This document shows positions 58,880 through 64,000 of a stretch of DNA of 64,000 bases, one piece after another. Each line of letters begins with the position of its first letter. Position 1 is the stretch's first letter. The notes beneath the pieces were generated by a model that was not told the DNA's origin, made no database searches, and saw only the letters and a list, made by a program, of their open reading frames with translations. Origin of the DNA: Pigmentiphaga sp. H8 (lineage in GTDB: Bacteria; Pseudomonadota; Gammaproteobacteria; Burkholderiales; Burkholderiaceae_B); NCBI RefSeq assembly GCF_003854895.1, contig NZ_CP033966.1, positions 1,240,001 through 1,304,000 on the forward strand, written 5' to 3'. The position numbers and the translations under genes were made by a program.

Positions 58880-60554
58880 GCCCCGCCAGCCACGACTGCG
58901 GCGTGATCTGCCGGGGATCCGTGCGCAGCTCCAGCAGCGCCGGGCGGCCGGCCGCCCGGGCGCGCTCGAACGCGGCGGGGAAGGCGTCGGCGCTTTCCAC
59001 CCGTTCGGCATGGGCGCCGAACGATAGCGCCAGCGCGACGAAATCGGGATTGCGCAGGTCGGTGGCGCTGACCCGGCCGGGGAAGCGCTTTTCCTGGTGC
59101 ATGCGGATGGTGCCGTACATGCCGTTGTTGACGACGATGACGACGACGGCGGAATCGAATTGCAGCGCGGTGGCCAGTTCCTGCGGATACATCAGGAAGC
59201 AGCCGTCGCCCGATACGCAGACCACGGTGCGGTCGGGGTGGCGCAGCTTCGCGGCTATCGCCGCGGGCAGGCCGTAGCCCATGGCGCCGCAGGTGGGGGC
59301 GAGTTCCGTGCGCGGCTGGCGGTAGCGGTAGAACCGGTGCAGCCACACCGCGTAGTTGCCGGCGCCGTTGGCAATGATGGCGTCATCGGGCAGGGTGCGG
59401 TCCAGGTGGGCGATGACCTGGCCGAGGTCGATGCCGCGGGCCTCGGCATGCGGGGCCGGCACGGCCTGGTAGCGCGCATGCAGTTCGCTGGCCCGGCGGG
59501 TCCAGTCGTCCCAGGCGCGCGAGGCCGGAGCCTCCAGGCCGCGCAGCAGCGCGGCGGCGGGGGCGGCCGCCGACTGGATGGCCAGGTCGGGCTGGTAGAC
59601 GCGGCCCAGCTCGGCCGCGTCGGCGTGCAGGTGGATCAGTTTCTGGGCGGGGCGGGGCGGCGTCAGCAGCGTATAGCCGCCGGTGGCGATCTCGCCCAGC
59701 CGCGTGCCCACGGCCAGGATGAGGTCGGCATCGCGCACCAGCTCGGCCAGGTCGGGGTTCATGCCCAGGCTCAGGTGCCCGGCGTACTGCGGGAGCCGGT
59801 TGTCGAAGATGTCCTGGCGGCGGAAGGCGCAGGCCACGGGCAGGTTCCAGGCCTGGACGAAGGCCGAGAAGTCCGAGGCGGCGCGTTCGCTCCAGTTCGA
59901 TCCGCCCAGGAGGACCAGCGGACGGCGGGCCTGGGCCAGCATGTCGCGCAGGCGCGGGGCCGCGTCGGGATCGGGACCGCTGGCGGCCGTGGGGGCGATC
60001 GCGGCCGGGGCGGACGGGCAGGCGGCGCTCAGCACGTCCTCGGGCAGCGCCAGCACCACCGGACCGGGGCGGCCCGAAGTGGCGCACGCGAAGGCCCGCG
60101 CCACGAGTTCGGGAATGCGGGCGGCATCGTCGATGCTGACGACCCACTTGGCGATGCCGCCGAACATGGACGGGTAGTCGATTTCCTGGAAGGCTTCGCG
60201 GCCCAGCTCGCGCGTGGGTACCTGGCCGACGAACAGGATGAGCGGCGTCGAGTCCTGCTGGGCGATGTGCACCCCGATGCTGGCGTGGGTGGCGCCCGGG
60301 CCGCGCGTGACGAAGCAGATGCCCGGCCGTCCGGTCAGCTTGCCGTCAGCTTCGGCCATGTTGGCGGCGGCGCCTTCGTGCTTGGCGACGACGACGTCGA
60401 TGTCGGCGTGGGCGTGCAGGGCGTCGAGCACGTCCAGGTAGCTTTCGCCTGGGACGCAGAAGACGCGGTCGACGCCGTTGGCGGTCAGCGCGTCGACCAG
60501 GAGGCGGCCGCCGGTGGTGGTGGAAGCGTTGGAAACCGTGGAAGTCGAGGCCAT
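58872..60554 (-). CDS. Thiamine pyrophosphate-dependent enzyme, acetolactate synthase/benzoylformate decarboxylase-like
   Basis: The protein has 560 residues. The three TPP-enzyme domains are visible: the N-terminal PYR domain with GVDRVFCVPGESYLDVLDAL and VVVAKHEGAAANMAEADG (catalytic Glu), the central domain with RPLVLLGGSNWSERAAS, and the C-terminal PP domain with the metal motif GDGCFLMYPQELATALQF followed by NNGMYGTIRMHQEKRFPGR. It could be a decarboxylase or acetolactate-type ligase; the set does not tell which substrate. It is coupled to the unknown gene 58247-58879. ATG 60554 starts just before ASTSTVSNASTTTGG. Confidence 0.9.
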   Translation of the reverse strand: MASTSTVSNASTTTGGRLLVDALTANGVDRVFCVPGESYLDVLDALHAHADIDVVVAKHEGAAANMAEADGKLTGRPGICFVTRGPGATHASIGVHIAQQDSTPLILFVGQVPTRELGREAFQEIDYPSMFGGIAKWVVSIDDAARIPELVARAFACATSGRPGPVVLALPEDVLSAACPSAPAAIAPTAASGPDPDAAPRLRDMLAQARRPLVLLGGSNWSERAASDFSAFVQAWNLPVACAFRRQDIFDNRLPQYAGHLSLGMNPDLAELVRDADLILAVGTRLGEIATGGYTLLTPPRPAQKLIHLHADAAELGRVYQPDLAIQSAAAPAAALLRGLEAPASRAWDDWTRRASELHARYQAVPAPHAEARGIDLGQVIAHLDRTLPDDAIIANGAGNYAVWLHRFYRYRQPRTELAPTCGAMGYGLPAAIAAKLRHPDRTVVCVSGDGCFLMYPQELATALQFDSAVVVIVVNNGMYGTIRMHQEKRFPGRVSATDLRNPDFVALALSFGAHAERVESADAFPAAFERARAAGRPALLELRTDPRQITPQSWLAGHG

Positions 60555-60637
60555 GGATGCATCCGTGTGGTTTTCTCCATTGTCGAAGAAAACGCCAGGG
60601 ATGTCAGCGGGGGCTTGCCCCGATGGGGGAAGGGGCC

Positions 60638-61684
60638 CTAGCGGCCGGTCCGGAAGAATTCCGCCAGCCTGCGCGGCAGCCAGTTCAGGTTGCTGGGGAA
60701 GCTTCCCGTGGGAAAGCCCGCGTGGCCGCCCTGTGCCGGCTGATGCAGGACCACGTGGCCGGAAGCCTGTTCGGGAGTGGGCAGGTAGCGGCCGGGAAGG
60801 AACGGGTCGTTGCGCGCATTGAGCACCAGCGTCGGAATGGCGATGTCCATCAGCAGGGGCTTGCTGGAGGCGCGCGTCCAGTAGTCGTCGACGTCGCGGA
60901 AACCGTGCGTGGGCGCGGTGTAGGCGTCGTCGAACTCGTACAGGTCGCGCGCGTTGGCCACGCGTAGCACGTCTATGGTGCCGGGGAAGCGCTGCGCCTT
61001 CTGGAGCGTCTTGGACTTCAGCGTGCGCAGGAACATGTGGGTGTAGATCCGGCGGTTGATCAGTCCGGTGCCCAGGGTGCGGCCGCCGGCCATCAGGTCG
61101 ACCGGCGCCGAGACGCCCGCCGCCGCCGCCAGCCAGCCGGCGGTGCCGCCGGCCTCGCCCAGGTATTTCAGCAGCGCGTTGCCGCCCAGCGAGATGCCGG
61201 CGGCGTGCCAGCGCATCTGCGGCAGGCGCTGCCGCACGGCGTCCAGCATGAAGCCGACGTCGGCGGAGTCGCCCGAGTGATAGGCGCGGGGCAGGCGGTT
61301 CGGCTCGCCCGAGCAGCCGCGGAAGTGCGGCACGACGACGGTCCAGCCGCGCGCGCGGAAATACTGCGAGATGGCTTGCGCGTAGTGGCTGGCGCTGCTG
61401 CCTTCCAGGCCGTGGAACAGCACGAGGCCGTCGCGCGACGCGGTGGCGGTGCCGGCTGTTTCGGCCAGCCGCGCGAACAGGTCGGGGCCGACGGTCGTGT
61501 CGGGACCGAGGCCGGGCGCCGTCCAGTCGAAGTCGATGAAATCGCCGTCGGGCGTATCCACCCGTTCGCGCTGGAACGAGGTGTGATGGTGCGACGAGAA
61601 CTGCGACGCGAAGATGGTCTGGCTATGTCCTTCGGGCAACCATGCGGGAGTCGGGCAGGGTGTCGTGTCCAGGTAAGCGGGCAT
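60638..61684 (-). CDS. Alpha/beta hydrolase, YheT family
   Basis: The protein has 348 residues. YheT marks are WLPEGHSQTIFASQF at the start, GLVLFHGLEGSSASHYAQAIS, HFRGCSGEPNRLPRAYHSGDS, the nucleophile elbow AAGISLGGNALLKYLGEAGG and the C-terminal NARNDPFLPGRYLPTPEQAS with GGHAGF. These proteins are cytoplasmic esterase-like enzymes whose substrates are unknown. It lies between the NTF2-like gene and the TPP enzyme gene in the same direction, but gaps suggest separate units. Confidence 0.93.
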   Translation of the reverse strand: MPAYLDTTPCPTPAWLPEGHSQTIFASQFSSHHHTSFQRERVDTPDGDFIDFDWTAPGLGPDTTVGPDLFARLAETAGTATASRDGLVLFHGLEGSSASHYAQAISQYFRARGWTVVVPHFRGCSGEPNRLPRAYHSGDSADVGFMLDAVRQRLPQMRWHAAGISLGGNALLKYLGEAGGTAGWLAAAAGVSAPVDLMAGGRTLGTGLINRRIYTHMFLRTLKSKTLQKAQRFPGTIDVLRVANARDLYEFDDAYTAPTHGFRDVDDYWTRASSKPLLMDIAIPTLVLNARNDPFLPGRYLPTPEQASGHVVLHQPAQGGHAGFPTGSFPSNLNWLPRRLAEFFRTGR

Positions 61685-61702
61685 GCGGGATGGGCGGGCG
61701 AC

Positions 61703-62152
61703 TCAATGCAAGAGGTCGGGAACGTCCTGAAGCTCGGTCGGGCCGAGATCGGCAGGGGCTTGCGACGAGTGGTGAACGACCAGCCGCCAGCCTGTGGGAC
61801 CCTTGTGGAAGACATTGGTTGCATAGCAGTTGACGAGCTGCTTGCCCTGGGAGGTGTCGACCATGAGCTGTTCGACCACGGAGTGGACCGAACTCATCAT
61901 GCTTTGCACGGTGTAGACCCGCGTGGGCCGTATCGGTACCGGGGAGCTACCCAGGATCTCGCGCCACGATTCCATCACGGCGTCGTGGCCGATCAGCCGC
62001 GGCCCGCCCGGATGGATGCAGACGATGTCCTCGTCGTCGGCCCAGACCGCCATCAACTGGGCGAGGTCGCCTTGTTCCAGGGCGTCGTAGAACGCCTGCT
62101 CGGCTTCTTCGGAGGTGGCGAATAGCGGCGCGCCGCGGGATTTGAGCACCAT
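61703..62152 (-). CDS. SnoaL/NTF2-like nuclear-transport-factor-fold protein
   Basis: The protein has 149 residues. The cone-shaped NTF2 fold shows ATSEEAEQAFYDALEQGDLAQLMAVWADDED, CIHPGGPRLIGHDAVMESWRE and GWRLVVHHSSQ. Such proteins include SnoaL cyclases and ketosteroid isomerase relatives, but many are of unknown function (DUF4440 type). Its ATG directly abuts the purU stop, so it is probably co-transcribed with purU; the functional link is not evident. Confidence 0.85.
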   Translation of the reverse strand: MVLKSRGAPLFATSEEAEQAFYDALEQGDLAQLMAVWADDEDIVCIHPGGPRLIGHDAVMESWREILGSSPVPIRPTRVYTVQSMMSSVHSVVEQLMVDTSQGKQLVNCYATNVFHKGPTGWRLVVHHSSQAPADLGPTELQDVPDLLH

Positions 62153-63007
62153 TTATGCGAATACGATCGTCTTGTGGCCGTTCAACAGGATGCGATGCTC
62201 GACGTGCCAGCGGACGGCGCGCGCCAGCACCAGGCATTCGACGTCGCGGCCGACCTGCGTCATGGTTTCCGGCGACATGCTGTGGTCCACGCGGGCGATG
62301 TCCTGCTCGATGATGGGACCTTCGTCGAGGTCGGGCGTGACGTAGTGGGCGGTGGCGCCGATCAGCTTCACGCCGCGGTCGTGCGCCTGGTAGTACGGCC
62401 GCGCGCCCTTGAAGCTGGGAAGGAAGCTGTGGTGGATGTTGATCGCGCGGCCGGCCAGCGCCCGGCACATCTCGGGCGACAGGATCTGCATGTAGCGGGC
62501 CAGCACGACCAGGTCGACGTTCTCGCGCTCGGCGATCTGCAACACCTGCCGCTCCTGCTGTTCCTTGCCGCCCTGCGCGACCGGCAGGTGGTAGAAGGGC
62601 ACGCCGTACGAAGCCGACAGCAGCGCGAAATCGGGGTGGTTGGAAACCACCGCGGGAATGTCGATGGGCAGCTGTCCGCTCTTGGCGCGGAACAGCAGGT
62701 CGTTCAGGCAGTGGCCGTGCTTGCTGACCATCAGCAGCACGCGCGCGCGCCGGTGCGGGTCGCGGATCTGCCATTGCATGGAGAAGCGCTCGCCCACGGC
62801 GGCGAATTCCTTGCGCACGGTGTCGGCGTCCAGGCCGTCGGGCACCGAGAAGTGCACGCGCAGGAAGAACAGCTGGGTGTCCTCGTCCCCGAACTGCTGC
62901 GAGTCCAGGATGTTGCAGCCGCGCTCGAACAGGAATCCCGACACGTGGTACACGATGCCGGTCGTATCGGGGCAGGCGAGCGTCAGGATGTAATCGTTGT
63001 GCTGCAC
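62153..63007 (-). CDS. purU: Formyltetrahydrofolate deformylase
   Basis: The protein has 284 residues. The N-terminal ACT domain (LTLACPDTTGIVYHVSGFLFERGCNILD) is followed by the formyl transfer domain with NHPDFALLSASYGVPFYHLP, VDLVVLARYMQILSPEMCRAL, HHSFLPSFKGARPYYQA and HYVTPDLDEGPIIEQDI. It hydrolyses 10-formyl-THF to THF and formate, balancing one-carbon pools and supplying formate for purine synthesis. A terminator at 63020-63049 separates it from the upstream zf-CHCC gene. Confidence 0.97.
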   Translation of the reverse strand: MQHNDYILTLACPDTTGIVYHVSGFLFERGCNILDSQQFGDEDTQLFFLRVHFSVPDGLDADTVRKEFAAVGERFSMQWQIRDPHRRARVLLMVSKHGHCLNDLLFRAKSGQLPIDIPAVVSNHPDFALLSASYGVPFYHLPVAQGGKEQQERQVLQIAERENVDLVVLARYMQILSPEMCRALAGRAINIHHSFLPSFKGARPYYQAHDRGVKLIGATAHYVTPDLDEGPIIEQDIARVDHSMSPETMTQVGRDVECLVLARAVRWHVEHRILLNGHKTIVFA

Positions 63008-63019
63008 GGGGAGGTCCTG

Positions 63020-63049
63020 TGAATAAAAAGCAAACCCCGGCGGACCGGG
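63020..63049 (-). terminator. Rho-independent terminator (minus strand)
   Basis: On the minus strand the stem CCCCGG-TCCG-CCGGGG is followed by TTTGCTTTTTATT. It ends the transcript of ilvE and the zf-CHCC gene before purU. Confidence 0.8.
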
Positions 63050-63110
63050 GCAGCGTCAGCTGTGTCCTTCCTGGGACACCGCGGATCCGGCATAGCCGGT
63101 CCGCAGGGCA

Positions 63111-63308
63111 TCAATGATGATGTACCTTGGCGCCGTCCTTCAGACGGTATTCGGCGCCACAGTACGGGCACTTCGCTTCGCCCGTCGTCCCGATGTCCAG
63201 GAACACCTTGGGGTGCATGTTCCAGAGCGGAGTATGCGGTCCCGGGCACGAAAGCGGAAGCGCGTCGGCATCGACTTCGATGATGGCGTTGGCGGCTTCG
63301 GTGGTCAT
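63111..63308 (-). CDS. Zinc-finger domain protein (zf-CHCC type)
   Basis: The protein has 65 residues. The zinc ligands are in PLSCPGPHTPLWNMHPKVFL and the C-x2-C KCPYCGAEYRL, the CHCC arrangement of the NDUFS6-like family. The C-terminus carries KDGAKVHHH. Small proteins of this type often follow ilvE in beta-proteobacteria; a role is not established. ATG 63308 follows AGGAACGGCC. It is 15 bases after ilvE. Confidence 0.88.
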   Translation of the reverse strand: MTTEAANAIIEVDADALPLSCPGPHTPLWNMHPKVFLDIGTTGEAKCPYCGAEYRLKDGAKVHHH

Positions 63309-63323
63309 GGCCGTTCCTCCCGA

Positions 63324-64000
63324 TCAGACGTGCGTGAGCCAGTGGCCGTACTTGGCGTTGCGGCCCGCGACCAGATCGAAGAAGGCCTGCTGCAGGCGCG
63401 CCGTGACCGGGCCGCACTGGCCGGCGCCGATCTTGCGGCGGTCCAGTTCGCGGATGGGCGTGACTTCCGCCGCCGTGCCGGTGAAGAAGGCTTCGTCGGC
63501 GATGTAGATGTCGTCGCGCGTCAGGCGCTTGGTGACGACCTTGATGCCCAGGTCGGCGGCCAGGCTGTGGATGGTCGAGCGCGTGATGCCGGTCAGGGCC
63601 GAGGCGATCTCGGGCTCGATCAGCACGCCGTCCTTGACGATGAAGACGTTCTCGCCCGAGCCTTCGGCCACGAAGCCTTCGGTGTCGAGCAGCAGGGCTT
63701 CGTCGTAGCCGTCCTCGGTGGCTTCCAGGTTCGCCAGGATGGAGTTGGCGTAGGTGGAGGCCAGCTTGGCGCGGGGCATGGTCACGTTGACGTGGTGGCG
63801 GGCATAGGACGAGGTCTTGACCCGGATGCCCTTTTGCAGCGCCTCGGCGCCCAGGTAGGCACCCCATTCCCAGGCGGCGACGGCCACGTGGACCTTGGCG
63901 CCCTTGGGCGAGACGCCCATCTTTTCCGAACCGTAGAACGCGATGGGACGCAGGTAGCAGGATTCCAGCTTGTTGACGCGGACCACTTCCTTCTGCGCTT
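63324..64000 (-). CDS. ilvE: Branched-chain amino acid aminotransferase (5' end outside window)
   Basis: Partial, about 225 C-terminal residues; the frame continues past 64000. Visible class IV aminotransferase parts are ESCYLRPIAFYGSEKMGVSP, the PLP-lysine region MPRAKLASTYANSILA, the cofactor loop GFVAEGSGENVFIVKDG and SALTGITRSTIHSLA. It converts branched-chain 2-oxo acids and glutamate to Leu, Ile and Val. A frame starting at 63986 with GTG is only an internal codon of this longer gene. Confidence 0.96.
   Translation of the reverse strand, partial: AQKEVVRVNKLESCYLRPIAFYGSEKMGVSPKGAKVHVAVAAWEWGAYLGAEALQKGIRVKTSSYARHHVNVTMPRAKLASTYANSILANLEATEDGYDEALLLDTEGFVAEGSGENVFIVKDGVLIEPEIASALTGITRSTIHSLAADLGIKVVTKRLTRDDIYIADEAFFTGTAAEVTPIRELDRRKIGAGQCGPVTARLQQAFFDLVAGRNAKYGHWLTHV

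Overview
The window is high-GC DNA from a beta-proteobacterium, most likely an Alcaligenaceae member close to Bordetella or Achromobacter. The reasons are four Bug-type (Bordetella uptake gene) tripartite tricarboxylate receptors, a lipid A glucosamine-modification locus of the Bordetella lgm type, many LysR/transporter/enzyme clusters, and dense coding on both strands. This assignment rests on gene content and protein recognition only; no database search was possible.

Layout. 1-3550: end of a MarR regulator, a strong palindrome, then an amidohydrolase, a Bug receptor and a glutathione transferase resembling hydroquinone reductive dehalogenases. 3728-7668: an MFS exporter facing a large Pat/PatZ-like protein (acyl-CoA synthetase plus GNAT). 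7815-10699: gltX, then two copies of a tRNA-Ala/Glu/Asp array with a hicAB toxin-antitoxin pair between them. 10700-12723: a decayed island of lower GC with serine-recombinase remnants, a hypothetical gene and a ydeI-like gene between imperfect direct repeats. 12819-19595: envelope and stress genes (a repeat-containing exported protein, a beta-lactamase-like lipoprotein, a GAF-LytTR regulator, DUF3309, an ion channel, a META lipoprotein, a short Hsp70, a lipoprotein methyltransferase, a small zinc-ribbon protein).

19936-28272: a likely operon for uptake (TRAP transporter) and oxidative decarboxylation (IorAB) of an aryl-pyruvate-like acid, with a hotdog thioesterase and a divergent LysR regulator. 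28295-32248: lgmC/D/B/A-like genes for lipid A modification, with an 81-bp tandem repeat between lgmB and lgmA. 32357-37463: a LysR-controlled catabolic operon (ICL/PEP-mutase family enzyme, DHDPS family enzyme, two Bug receptors). 37492-43702: MFS plus LysR, a DedA-rhodanese fusion with OsmC, Bug plus LysR, and a universal stress protein.

43820-48661: carboxylesterase, mogA, darP (yjgA), pmbA and a type II NADH dehydrogenase. 48725-54157: a palindrome-controlled operon with two NMT1-type binding proteins (one without a signal peptide), an ABC ATPase and permease, a cytosine-deaminase-like enzyme and a MarR regulator. 54234-64000: P1 peptidase, moaC-sseA, bepA, a TPP decarboxylase with an unknown partner, yheT, an NTF2-like protein, purU, a zf-CHCC protein and the 3' part of ilvE.

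Most transport is organised as receptor or transporter plus enzymes plus a divergent LysR, or a cognate MarR. The clearest uncharacterised systems are the dehalogenase-like cluster at the left end, the IorAB/TRAP operon, the ICL/DHDPS/Bug operon and the ABC/deaminase operon.
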